Of a stretch of 25,266 nt of DNA, positions 13,201-22,165 are shown piece after piece. Under the pieces are notes generated by a model. It had not been told where the DNA came from. It saw only the letters and a program-made list of their open reading frames with translations, and made no database searches. Source of the stretch: UBA11663 sp049616325 (GTDB lineage Bacteria; Bacteroidota; Bacteroidia; Flavobacteriales_D; Sanyastnellaceae). Position 1 is the stretch's first letter; the number at the start of each line of letters is the position of its first letter. The position numbers and the translations under genes were made by a program. The DNA lies in contig JBMZHG010000031.1 of the NCBI GenBank assembly GCA_049616325.1, positions 1 through 25,266 of the forward strand, read 5' to 3'.

Positions 13201-16200
13201 TTATTCCAAAACCACCACCCGCGTTGAGCCAAGCGCCACGCCTGACGCCATCACGTCGAGTGTGTAGGTGCCCGCTTGAAGCGATTCCAATGCCAACGGC
13301 AAGGTGTGCTGGCCAGCTGCAAGCCCTGCGTGGTTCACTGCCATGACTTCACGGCCTTGAACGTCACGCATCACCACGACGACGTCCGCCATCACGCTCA
13401 AGGCAAAGCGCAAGGTCGTTCCGTCGGACGCAGGATTGGGGAAGGCCGCCACAGTTGCGAAGGAATCGCCAAACGTCAACGTCAGCGTCTTGTGCGCCAT
13501 GTCGCCGCCAAACTCGAGGGTTTCCTCAGCCACCGCACCGCGGAACGCAAAGCGCACCGTTTCGTCGGCCGCCAATCCTTCAACCGTCGCCGTGGCGGGG
13601 TCGTCTCCGAAGAGCGCCGTCGTCATGAGGTAGCCGCCCTCGAGGATGGGCATCCGAGCCACGACCGCGCCGGCCGCGTTGAGCACGTCCACAAACTCGC
13701 CGGCCGCGTCCACCAAGTCGCTGGTGCCGTTGAGCACGTCGTAGCGTGGTGCGGGCATCTCCGCTGGAAGCATGTCGCCGGCCAGCGGAGCGAGCACGTC
13801 GCCGTCCGTCGCGACCGCGCTCTTCACCCAGTATCCCATCCCGTTCCGCATCGCGTCCAGCGTATTGAGGAAGGGCAGGCCGTTGGGGTCGTAGATCTCC
13901 ACGCCTTGGTCGAATCCTGTGACGTAGAGGAGGTCGCCGGTCGCGACGAGGTCTGCAAACACGTCGCCGGGAGCGGCGGGGTCTTCGGCGGCGTAGCCGA
14001 CGAGGTTCCAGCCTTCGGCCAGTCCGGGCATGTGGTCCTCGGCAAGGCGAGCGCCTGCCACGCGAAGGGTGTCGTCCGAGGCAACTTTGATCCAGTGTCC
14101 GAAGCCTGCGTTCCACGACGAGAGCGTGTTCAAGAAGGACAGCCCGTCGGGGTCGTAGAACTGGACGCCCGCGTCAAAAGCAATGACGTACTGGAGGTTG
14201 CCGGAAAGGAGGTTGGCCGTGAGCGCTTCGAGCGCTGGGACGTCCGGGATGCGGTCGCTGGAGACGAGGTTCCAGCCCGCGCGGAGGGGGATGAGGTCTT
14301 CGCCGAGCGGCGCTTCGAGCACGAGGGCTGCGATGTCTGAGGCGTTGCCGTGGATGTCGAAGTGCACGGCCTCGTACGTCACGACTGAGCCGGGCTCAAG
14401 CGAAGGGTCGGTGACGAGCGTGTCGCCGTCGGTGACCGTACCGCTGAAGCCGTTGTCGCCATTCACGACCGTGTAGGCGTAGTCTTCCTCTTCCGGAAGT
14501 GCCCACGAGAGGAGCGCGATGGCTTCGTCGGTTTCGTCCGCGAGGACCATGCCCCCGAAGTCGGGGATGGCGGGAGCGAGGTTGTCCTCGGAGCACGCCG
14601 CCGCGACGTCCGAGACCCAGTAGATGTTGTCGTCTGTGGTGTGGGCGATCACGATGAAGCTCGTGAGGCAGGCCGGTTCGTCGGGGTAGGCGTCGACGAG
14701 GGTGGCCGCGGTGTAGCCGTACTGGCTGAACCCTTGGGCCGGCACCGTGCCGATTTGTTCCCAGTTGCCGGCGCTGACGTCGGTGGGGGTGTCGCTGCCG
14801 AGGGCGAGGTCACGCCAAATCGAGTAATGCGTCACGTTGAAGCCGAGGCCGCCGAAGTCGAAGGGCGACGCCGTGAAATGCATGCCGACAAAGCCCCCTT
14901 GGTCTTGGGGGATGTCGAAGACGTCGGTGATTTGGACTGCGCCGTCGGGAGGCGCTTGCCCACCCCAGTATTCGTTGGCCGGACCGCCGTACATGCCCAT
15001 GTCGGCGCGCGAACTGCCCAACCCGTAGGGAATGTGCGCGTCTTGCTCCCACGGCATGCCGCCGTCCACGCAAGGCGAGTAGGGGTCGAGGTGGCCTTGG
15101 TCGTCCGCCAGCACGGGATCCGTGCCAATGCAGCCGTTGCCCCAAGCAAAGTCGGTCGACGTGAGCAGGGCGTTGATCCCTTGCACGTTGGTGTAGCTCA
15201 CCGCGTACGTGTTGTCCGTGATCATCTGCGGCACCCCTCCGTTGAACCAGATGATGCTGTTGTCCACCGTCGAGAACTGCGACGTCCGGATGCCGTAGCC
15301 TCCGTTGTGCAGGATGTTCATGTAGTTGAGGTCCACCGACCCTGAGCTGTTGATGCCGTATCCGTTGTTGTAGCCCAAAAGGCAGTTGTCCATCCGCAAC
15401 GTCCCGCTGCTTCCCATTTCCACCGCGTCGCCGCCGTTGTCGCGCACGAAGCTGTAATCCGCCTCCAAGTCGCTGCTGCTCCCCGTCAACCGAATCCCGT
15501 CTCCGCCGTTGTCTTTCAATTGGCATTGGTACAGCGTCACATCCGAATTGCTTCCCATCGCCTCAATCCCATGGCTTCCGTTGCCCGTCACGAACGTACT
15601 GTCCGCGTCCAACGCCAACGTCCCTGCCACGGTCAAGCCTTCCGAGCCGTTGCTTGCCAAGACGTCCTGCACGCTGTTCCACGTGGCATTCCCTCCCACA
15701 ACAAAGCCGTCGTTTCCGTTCCCTTCCACAACGGTGCCGTGGGAGTTCCAGGTTACAGATCCAGTTGCCGCCAAGCCCCGACCCGTGTTCAAAGACACCG
15801 CATCCGACTCAGAATTCCAGTCCAAATCGCCGTTGACTTCCATGCCGTCCTGACCATTGTCTTTGAGGCTGACATCTCGAGAATCTATTCTTGCAGTTGA
15901 TCCTTCAATATGGATTCCGTCAAGCAAGTGCTCATGAATAATCGAATGCTCGGTAGTAAGCTCGAAGTCCGCCGCTTGAACCCACACACCATGATTCTCA
16001 AAATCATCGATAATGGTATTCTTAATCTCAGAGGAAGTGAGCGCAACTTCCACGCTGTCATTATAAATCTCTAATGAACCGTACCATTGAGTTGAATCAA
16101 TTGAAAATCCACCGGTGCTGAGTCCCTGGGCTGCAAATAAATAATTGGAGGGAAACTGGTGCGGAGGTTGCTCCCCGTGCGCGGCAATGAATGCTGTAAT

Positions 16201-17760
16201 CTCAGAGGTGGGTTGTCCTTGGCCTGCAATTGGTGAAGAGTAGTTCAAAATGAAATTATCAACCTTAGAACTCCCTCCGCGGTTGAAACGATGTCGGAAT
16301 CGGAATTCTAGGGACGTGATTTCTTCATTGGATTCAATGTCGAAAACAAGTTGGGAAGTCTGGTTGCAAGATGTCGTAGATACTTCCTCCCATCCACCTT
16401 CATTGATTGATTGATATAAATAAAATGTGTGGTCACAGCTGTAATAGCCTCCAATTGTCAGATCAAAGGAGATTTGCGTTGGCACTTCCCCCGCGTCTGG
16501 AGAAAAATAGAATTTCGGCGAGTAGAAATTTCTTTCGTGCCAGCTACAGCAGCTGTAGTAATAGGTGTGGCCGTATCCACCGTCGTGGGTAGACCCTCCA
16601 GACCATTCTTGCCAAAGATTGTCATCTCCTCGCTCCTCGTAAGGTAAACCTGCGACCAATGAATCAGAATTGTATTCATTCCAGGGGCCTAGATGATAAA
16701 GCCAGGGTTGGTGGTAGAAGACAGCATTTTCTTCATTTGCCGGAATTGATTCCAAAAAGTCCTCGAAGGACAAATCAAAAAGGTCTGACACCAATCCAAG
16801 CGATTCAACGTTTAACGAATTCTCGTGATACATGTCTCGTATCTCGTTCACTACGCAATTGGAAAATTGGCAACTTTCTTTGGGGACATACGACAGGAAC
16901 GATTCGACAGTGAGTTGAATAGGGAGACTTGACGTTCCAAAAGCAAAAAATTCGCCGTGAACCATAATTTTATTTGAGTCGCCGAGGATGATGACGCCCG
17001 GCTCGATGGTCAGGGAACAGCCGTCGGGGACGACCACGTCGTCGACGAGGAGGTAGGGGCTGTTGACCAAAGACCAGGTGCCGCAGACTTCGCCGCCGAC
17101 CTCGGAGATGGCTGAGACCGTGCAATGCGCGTAACGAACAGACTCGAAGGGGTCGTTGGTGTAGATGGTCAGGTCGACCTCGTAGATCCCGGAGAATTCG
17201 GAGTAGAAGGTGACGGGGATTTGGGCTGTGTCGCCCTGAGCGATGGCCACACCTTGCTCCGCAAAAATCACCGGGTTGGACGAGACGATGCTGTCCACAA
17301 AGAGCGAGCCGATGCCCACGCTCGCCACCGGCAAGTACTCCGTGGCGTAGCTGTTGACCGACACCGACCCAAAGTCCAGCGTGTCCGCGAGCAGGGCGGC
17401 CTGCGGCAGGGTGCCTTCGCCGGTGACGTGCACCAGGTCGGAACCGAAGGCGCTTCCCGTCGCCGTCAGGTTCATCGCGAACGTGTTCACCGAAACCGGC
17501 GAGAACACGACGTCCAAGTCCGCCGAGCTTTCGCCCGGAATCGTCAAGCTTTCAGCGCCCAAACTGAATGGACCGCTCACCCCGCTGAACGCCACCGATT
17601 GTTCCACCACCAACTCGTTGGTGAGGGTCAGGGTCAGGGTTCGGGTGCTGTCGACGGTGGTGGGAGGGAAGCCCACGGTGTCGACAGAAAAGGAGAGCTG
17701 TGCTGCCCCCGCCAGAGGCAGGAGCAGCATCAGCAAGGAGGATCCACCAAGTTTGAGCAT
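13201..17760 (-). CDS. Giant secreted parallel beta-helix protein B with T9SS sorting domain
   Basis: 1519 residues; paralog of the gene at 17785-22137. Signal peptide about 1-20 (LLMLLLPLAGAAQ). Two immunoglobulin-like anchor/ASH-type domains (to ~230) with PPTTVDSTRTLTL and TNDPFES. Then comes an AT-rich-encoded section (about 262-630) holding a Cys-Cys (YYYSCCSWHE) jelly-roll-like domain with FYLYQSINEGGWEEV. A right-handed parallel beta-helix follows (about 630-890) with repeats such as NGGDGIRLTG and NNGYGINSSG, then SPCVDGG, MGMYGGP and a fibronectin-III-like part. Two tandem GWNLV units (near 1163 and 1247) contain FYDPDGLSFLNTL / IYDPNGLPFLNTL and GYWVKSA. A type A T9SS domain (about 1440-1519, AAFPNPAS) ends it. 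The helix resembles pectate-lyase-like or nosD folds, but I see no catalytic set, so adhesin or polysaccharide binder is as likely. The ATG at 17760 is 24 nt after the previous stop. Confidence 0.88.
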   Translation of the reverse strand: MLKLGGSSLLMLLLPLAGAAQLSFSVDTVGFPPTTVDSTRTLTLTLTNELVVEQSVAFSGVSGPFSLGAESLTIPGESSADLDVVFSPVSVNTFAMNLTATGSAFGSDLVHVTGEGTLPQAALLADTLDFGSVSVNSYATEYLPVASVGIGSLFVDSIVSSNPVIFAEQGVAIAQGDTAQIPVTFYSEFSGIYEVDLTIYTNDPFESVRYAHCTVSAISEVGGEVCGTWSLVNSPYLLVDDVVVPDGCSLTIEPGVIILGDSNKIMVHGEFFAFGTSSLPIQLTVESFLSYVPKESCQFSNCVVNEIRDMYHENSLNVESLGLVSDLFDLSFEDFLESIPANEENAVFYHQPWLYHLGPWNEYNSDSLVAGLPYEERGDDNLWQEWSGGSTHDGGYGHTYYYSCCSWHERNFYSPKFYFSPDAGEVPTQISFDLTIGGYYSCDHTFYLYQSINEGGWEEVSTTSCNQTSQLVFDIESNEEITSLEFRFRHRFNRGGSSKVDNFILNYSSPIAGQGQPTSEITAFIAAHGEQPPHQFPSNYLFAAQGLSTGGFSIDSTQWYGSLEIYNDSVEVALTSSEIKNTIIDDFENHGVWVQAADFELTTEHSIIHEHLLDGIHIEGSTARIDSRDVSLKDNGQDGMEVNGDLDWNSESDAVSLNTGRGLAATGSVTWNSHGTVVEGNGNDGFVVGGNATWNSVQDVLASNGSEGLTVAGTLALDADSTFVTGNGSHGIEAMGSNSDVTLYQCQLKDNGGDGIRLTGSSSDLEADYSFVRDNGGDAVEMGSSGTLRMDNCLLGYNNGYGINSSGSVDLNYMNILHNGGYGIRTSQFSTVDNSIIWFNGGVPQMITDNTYAVSYTNVQGINALLTSTDFAWGNGCIGTDPVLADDQGHLDPYSPCVDGGMPWEQDAHIPYGLGSSRADMGMYGGPANEYWGGQAPPDGAVQITDVFDIPQDQGGFVGMHFTASPFDFGGLGFNVTHYSIWRDLALGSDTPTDVSAGNWEQIGTVPAQGFSQYGYTAATLVDAYPDEPACLTSFIVIAHTTDDNIYWVSDVAAACSEDNLAPAIPDFGGMVLADETDEAIALLSWALPEEEDYAYTVVNGDNGFSGTVTDGDTLVTDPSLEPGSVVTYEAVHFDIHGNASDIAALVLEAPLGEDLIPLRAGWNLVSSDRIPDVPALEALTANLLSGNLQYVIAFDAGVQFYDPDGLSFLNTLSSWNAGFGHWIKVASDDTLRVAGARLAEDHMPGLAEGWNLVGYAAEDPAAPGDVFADLVATGDLLYVTGFDQGVEIYDPNGLPFLNTLDAMRNGMGYWVKSAVATDGDVLAPLAGDMLPAEMPAPRYDVLNGTSDLVDAAGEFVDVLNAAGAVVARMPILEGGYLMTTALFGDDPATATVEGLAADETVRFAFRGAVAEETLEFGGDMAHKTLTLTFGDSFATVAAFPNPASDGTTLRFALSVMADVVVVMRDVQGREVMAVNHAGLAAGQHTLPLALESLQAGTYTLDVMASGVALGSTRVVVLE
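13430..15090. repeat. Long direct repeat, copy 1 (paralog flank)
   Basis: The C-terminal coding half of protein B aligns without large gaps to 18000-19640 in protein A, offset by about 4.58 kb. In 13862-13936 against 18446-18520 I count 7 mismatches in 75 bases. It is a substrate for gene conversion or unequal crossover. The ends are approximate. Confidence 0.75.
15870..16975 (-). other. AT-rich module inside protein B gene
   Basis: Base composition drops sharply between these approximate limits (22 G+C of 60 at 16381-16440, against 39 of 60 at 14041-14100). The segment encodes about residues 262-630 in frame, including the Cys-Cys jelly-roll-like domain. An equivalent AT-rich block sits at the matching place in the paralog. 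Confidence 0.7.
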
Positions 17761-17784
17761 GGCTGAGATGTCTTAAAATTCCAA

Positions 17785-20700
17785 TCAGTGAGTGACGACG
17801 AGTCGCTGCGTTCCGGCCACTTCGCCGGCCACGCGCAACTGCACGGTGTAGGCCCCTGCTTCGAGCGCGGGCAAGGCCAGCGTCTCGGCATGCGCCCCAG
17901 CGCCCTTGTTGGCGTCGAGCAACACGGCGACTTCACGCCCTGCGAGGTCGACCAAAGTCAACGCCACTTGCGCGTCCATGTCCACGTGGAAGCGGAACGT
18001 CGCCACATCCGAGGCAGGGTTGGGGAACACGCCCATGGCTGTGCCGACCTCTTCGAAGGTCAACGTCAGCGTCTTGTGCGCCATGTCGCCACCAAACTCC
18101 AAGGTCTCGTTCGCCATCGCTCCGCGGAACGCGAAGTGCAACTGCTCGCCGTCGGCCAGGCCTTCCACCGCACCCGTGGCAGGGTCGTCGCCGAAGAGGG
18201 CCGTGGTCATCAAGTGACCGCCTTCCAAGATGGGCAAGCGAGCCACTGTAACGCCCCAGCCGTTCAATACGTCAACGAATTCACCGGCGTAGGCGCCCAG
18301 TTCACTGACGCCGTTTACCACGTCGTAGCGTGGGGTTGGCATCTCGGCGGGCAAGACGTCGCCGGCCAGCGGCGCAAGCACGTCGCCGTCCGTCGCAACC
18401 GCACTCTTCACCCAGTATCCGAAGCCGTTGCGCATCTCCGTCAACGTGTTGAGGAACGGCAGACCGTTGGGGTCGTAGACCTCAACGCCTTGGTCGAATC
18501 CAGTCACGTAGAGGAGGTCGCCTGTGGCTTCGAGGTCGGCAAACACGTCGCCGGGCGCCGCGGGCGCTTCCGCCGCGTAGCCCACGAGGTTCCAGCCCTC
18601 GGCCAAACCAGGCATGAAGTCCTCGGCCAAGCGCACGCCGCTCACCTCGAGCACGTCGTCGGCTGCGACTTTCACCCAATACCCGTTGCCAGGCGTGAGC
18701 GATCCGAGCGTGTTCAAGAACGACAACCCGTTGGGGTCGTAGAACTGCACGCCGCCGTCAAAGCCGGTCACGTATTGCAGGTTGCCTGCAGACAATCCGG
18801 CAAACACCTCGTCCACGCCTTGCGTCACCGCGCGGTCTGTGGAGATGAGGTTCCATCCGGCATTCAACGTGATGACGTCCACGCCGGGTTCGAGCTCGAG
18901 CGTCAACGACGCAGGATCCGAGGCATTTCCGTTCACGTCGTAGTGCACCGCCGTGTAGGTGTAGGTGCCTCCGAGTTCTGCCGACAAGTCGACGGCGAGG
19001 GTGTCGCCGGTGACTTCCGCCGTGAATCCGGCGTCGCTAGTCACCTCCGTGTAGGCGTAGTCCTCTTCAGAAGGGAGCTCCCAGAAGACCGTCACGCCGC
19101 CCGTTTCGAGGACCATGCCGCCGAGCTCGGGCTCGACGGGAGCGAGGTTGTCGACCGACTCGCCACACAAGACGTTCGAATACCAGTACGTGTCGGGATC
19201 GTCCGTGTGCGCCACCACCGTGTAGCAGCTGTTGAACGTGCCAAACGCGTTCGTGTTCCCGAGCGTCTGCGCCTGGTAGGCGTAGCCGTTGAAGCTTTGG
19301 GCTGGCATCTCGCCGATGAGTTCCCAGTTGCCTTCGTCGAGGGTGCCGATGCTCTGACCGGTCGGGTCGTAGTGGCGCCAGAAGGCGTACGAGGTCACGT
19401 TGTTGACGAGGTCGCTGTTGTCGTAGAAGCTGGCGTCAAAGACCAAACCAACCACGCCTCCCTGATCCTGCGGGCTGTCCGACACGCCTGTCAGCGCGCT
19501 CGCACCGTCCGGCAAGGCTTCACCGCCCCAGTACGCGTTGTCGGGACCGCCGTACATGCCCATGTCGGCACGCACGCCACCCAGCCCAAACGGCATGTAC
19601 GCGTCCTGGTGCCAAGGCTGGCCTCCATCTACACAGGGCGAGAAGATTTCAAGGTGCAGGTCGTCGTCCGAGAACAACGGGTCGGCCTCAATCACGCCAT
19701 CACCCCAGTAGTACTGGCCGCTGCCCGAGGTGCCGTAGCTGCTGCGACCTTGCACGGTGCTGTAGCTCGTGGAAATCACGCCGCCACCGATGTCGATTTG
19801 GGTGTAGTTCGAGGAGTTGTTCCCCCACAAAATGCTGTTGTTGAGCGTGTGGAAGTTGTTGCCTGTCAGCACCAATCCCGTTCCGCCACTGAATGCAATG
19901 TCGCAGTGGTTCACCGACACAGGCGAGCCGCTGTGAATACCCTCCGCACCGTTTCCACGCAGCCGGCAGTTGCCGAGGCTCAACGCACCGCTGGCAGCGA
20001 GTTCAATCCCGCGACCGCCGTTGTCGTCCAACAAAACGTAATCGAGGTCAATGACGCTTCCTTCTTGCGCACCAATTGCGCGAGCGCCGTTGCCTTGGAT
20101 TCGTGCCCCGTAGAGGGTGAGATTGGAGTTGGCGCCGACGTCCAAGCCGTCTGTACCGTTTCCATTGACATCGAGCTCAGTCGCATCAATATCGAGGTCA
20201 CCGCTTACCAGAATTCCGTCTGCTTCATTGTTCAGCACTTCTGAATTGGATGAGTTCCAAGCGATGTCGCTATTCATGTCAATTCCATCCTCTCCGTTGT
20301 CTGACACGAGACTGTTTTCGTCTGTCCAGTCAGTAGTTAAGCTTTCGATGTGGATGCCGTCAAAAGCATGGCGGCTAACATTGGAATTAAGTGTTGTTAG
20401 ACTTATTTGGTCAGCGTATAATCCTAAACCGTGGCTGTCTTTTTCACGCGCGTCATTGCTTTCGATGGTACTATTCTCCAGAGAAACGCTTAAAGAATCT
20501 CCAACAGAAAGATAGTCGCCGATGTAAGAGCAATCGAACAGTTGTAAGCCACCCGTGCTCAGCGATGAAGGAAGCCCAGATGGCCATTCGCTAATCACGA
20601 AGTCATCGCCGGGATAAAGATCTGTTGTAAATACAAAATTGTCGATTTCAAGTCCGCCATAGTATCTGTAATTATGGTGGAATCGAAAACGAACAGTGTT

Positions 20701-22137
20701 TGCACCACTAATACTGGTGGTGATTTCATTTGAAGTATAGCCATTGCTCGGATTGGTTTCGCTGTAAATTTCTTGCCATCCTCCACCATTAATGGACTTA
20801 TAGACATAGAAGTAGCGCGTAGCGCTCCAGTAATCGCAATCTTTTCCGAATGAAATGGTTCCTTCTGAAGTTGGCTGTGAAATCGTAAAAGTTGGAGTCT
20901 CAATGTACAAGTTATAGTAATAACTTGAGTTCGCGCAACAATCGTGGTAGATGTCATATTTACCATTCTCGTTTTGTTGACTTACGTTTCCAGAGTGCGT
21001 CCATCCTTGCCCATTGTTGTCAGAAAAATCCTCAGCGTATTTGAAGGCATGTGACTCAGAATTTTCATTTGAAAATAAATGTTGGTAAGCACCAAATGCA
21101 TCAAGATATTGCGGCAAGGAGTCTTCGCTTGAGAGCTCACTCAGATCACGCAGAATGCGAAAATCTGTGTCGCTGAATGAAATTTCACTGGTCTCAATCA
21201 CAACAGAATGCATTAAGATCATATTGTCGGCAGGAGTGTGAGAAAGAAGTTCGCCGACTTCGATTTGGACTTCGTTGCCTTCTTCGCCGTTGGCGAACAA
21301 CGCGCCAAACACCTCAATGTCGTAGTCGTTGCCAATCACCTCCACCCCGGGATCAATGTTGAGGGTGCAGCCTTCCGGAACCACCACGTCGCCGACCAGG
21401 GTGTACGGGGAGTTGATGAGCGTCCACGTGATGTCGCAGATGTCGCCGCTGACCTCGCTGATGCCCACCGCCGACAAGGTGATGTCAATGGTGGCGTTGT
21501 CGGGGTCGTTGGTGTGAAGCGTCATGGTGGCGTTCACCGCGCCAGCATTGATCGGGGCGTAATTGACCACAATCGTGTCGCTGGCTCCTTCCGCAATCGT
21601 GAAGCCGCTCAGCGCCGAGTCCACCGTGAAAATCTCGTTGGAGATGTCGATGTCGCTGATGACGGCGGCACCGTCGCCAATGCTGGACAGGACGAGGATT
21701 TGGCTGTTGGTTTGGCCAATGGCCGTGGTGTCAAACGCCAACGTGTCCGGCGTCCATGTCAACTGCACTTGGATGCCGTCGCCGCTCACGATCAAGCTCG
21801 CCGATCCGAAGACGTTGCCAATCACTTCAAGCGTGTCCGTGAACGAACCAATGGCACTCGGCGTGAACGTGAGGCTGAAGTCGACGGTGTCTTGAGAAGG
21901 CACCTCAATGGGGTCCGAACTCGACAATTCAAAGGGTCCATCAAGTCCGCCAAAAAAGACCGTCTGGGCGATGCCCACGTCGTTCTTCAGTGACAGGTTG
22001 AACGTCGCCGTGGAATCCACCGTGGTGGGGGTGAACGTGTAGCTCGCGTCCGTCAACAGGACGACGCCGTTGCCGGTTTGGCCCCAGCTGACCGAAGCCA
22101 GCAACAGTGAGGCGAGGAAGGGAAGAAACTTCTTCAT
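17785..22137 (-). CDS. Giant secreted parallel beta-helix protein A with T9SS sorting domain
   Basis: 1450 residues, same architecture as the next gene downstream. Signal peptide about 1-19 (KKFLPFLASLLLASVSWGQ). Two ASH/choice-of-anchor-like Ig domains (TFTPTTVDSTATFNL, then TNDPDNATIDITL). An AT-rich-encoded region (about 296-646) contains a jelly-roll-like domain (HDCCANSSYYY, FYVYKSINGGGWQEI, EIDNFVF). Right-handed beta-helix repeats (about 646-832: DNGEDGIDMNS, DNGGRGIELAA, GNGAEGIHSGS), SPCVDGG, MGMYGGP and a fibronectin-III-like segment follow. Two GWNL units (near 1089 and 1176) with FYDPNGLSFLNTL / VYDPNGLPFLNTL come next. A type A T9SS domain starts near 1366 (GVFPNPASDVATF). I chose ATG 22137 because the signal peptide begins there, 28 nt after the upstream stop; the frame is open further up but overlaps the preceding gene. 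No enzymatic residues recognised; a surface adhesin or glycan-binding role is inferred. Confidence 0.88.
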   Translation of the reverse strand: MKKFLPFLASLLLASVSWGQTGNGVVLLTDASYTFTPTTVDSTATFNLSLKNDVGIAQTVFFGGLDGPFELSSSDPIEVPSQDTVDFSLTFTPSAIGSFTDTLEVIGNVFGSASLIVSGDGIQVQLTWTPDTLAFDTTAIGQTNSQILVLSSIGDGAAVISDIDISNEIFTVDSALSGFTIAEGASDTIVVNYAPINAGAVNATMTLHTNDPDNATIDITLSAVGISEVSGDICDITWTLINSPYTLVGDVVVPEGCTLNIDPGVEVIGNDYDIEVFGALFANGEEGNEVQIEVGELLSHTPADNMILMHSVVIETSEISFSDTDFRILRDLSELSSEDSLPQYLDAFGAYQHLFSNENSESHAFKYAEDFSDNNGQGWTHSGNVSQQNENGKYDIYHDCCANSSYYYNLYIETPTFTISQPTSEGTISFGKDCDYWSATRYFYVYKSINGGGWQEIYSETNPSNGYTSNEITTSISGANTVRFRFHHNYRYYGGLEIDNFVFTTDLYPGDDFVISEWPSGLPSSLSTGGLQLFDCSYIGDYLSVGDSLSVSLENSTIESNDAREKDSHGLGLYADQISLTTLNSNVSRHAFDGIHIESLTTDWTDENSLVSDNGEDGIDMNSDIAWNSSNSEVLNNEADGILVSGDLDIDATELDVNGNGTDGLDVGANSNLTLYGARIQGNGARAIGAQEGSVIDLDYVLLDDNGGRGIELAASGALSLGNCRLRGNGAEGIHSGSPVSVNHCDIAFSGGTGLVLTGNNFHTLNNSILWGNNSSNYTQIDIGGGVISTSYSTVQGRSSYGTSGSGQYYWGDGVIEADPLFSDDDLHLEIFSPCVDGGQPWHQDAYMPFGLGGVRADMGMYGGPDNAYWGGEALPDGASALTGVSDSPQDQGGVVGLVFDASFYDNSDLVNNVTSYAFWRHYDPTGQSIGTLDEGNWELIGEMPAQSFNGYAYQAQTLGNTNAFGTFNSCYTVVAHTDDPDTYWYSNVLCGESVDNLAPVEPELGGMVLETGGVTVFWELPSEEDYAYTEVTSDAGFTAEVTGDTLAVDLSAELGGTYTYTAVHYDVNGNASDPASLTLELEPGVDVITLNAGWNLISTDRAVTQGVDEVFAGLSAGNLQYVTGFDGGVQFYDPNGLSFLNTLGSLTPGNGYWVKVAADDVLEVSGVRLAEDFMPGLAEGWNLVGYAAEAPAAPGDVFADLEATGDLLYVTGFDQGVEVYDPNGLPFLNTLTEMRNGFGYWVKSAVATDGDVLAPLAGDVLPAEMPTPRYDVVNGVSELGAYAGEFVDVLNGWGVTVARLPILEGGHLMTTALFGDDPATGAVEGLADGEQLHFAFRGAMANETLEFGGDMAHKTLTLTFEEVGTAMGVFPNPASDVATFRFHVDMDAQVALTLVDLAGREVAVLLDANKGAGAHAETLALPALEAGAYTVQLRVAGEVAGTQRLVVTH
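18000..19640. repeat. Long direct repeat, copy 2 (paralog flank)
   Basis: Partner of 13430-15090. It covers the T9SS domain, both GWNL units, the fibronectin-III-like segment and the MGMYGGP region of protein A. The ends are approximate. Confidence 0.75.
20200..21260 (-). other. AT-rich module inside protein A gene
   Basis: Composition falls relative to both flanks (24 G+C of 60 at 20641-20700) and recovers abruptly near 21260. It is in frame and codes for about residues 293-646, the same architectural position as the AT-rich block of the paralog. The proteins here are related but far more diverged than the flanks. Confidence 0.7.
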
Positions 22138-22165
22138 GTGGTTATGGTGTTGTGTTTGTAATTCG

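Noticed and set aside
17788..20244. An 818-codon open frame on the plus strand, antisense to protein A
   Set aside because: It mirrors the GC-rich codons of the real gene, has no recognisable domain, and its predicted protein is His/Arg/Val-rich as expected for an antisense shadow. The real gene has a signal peptide, repeats and a sorting domain.
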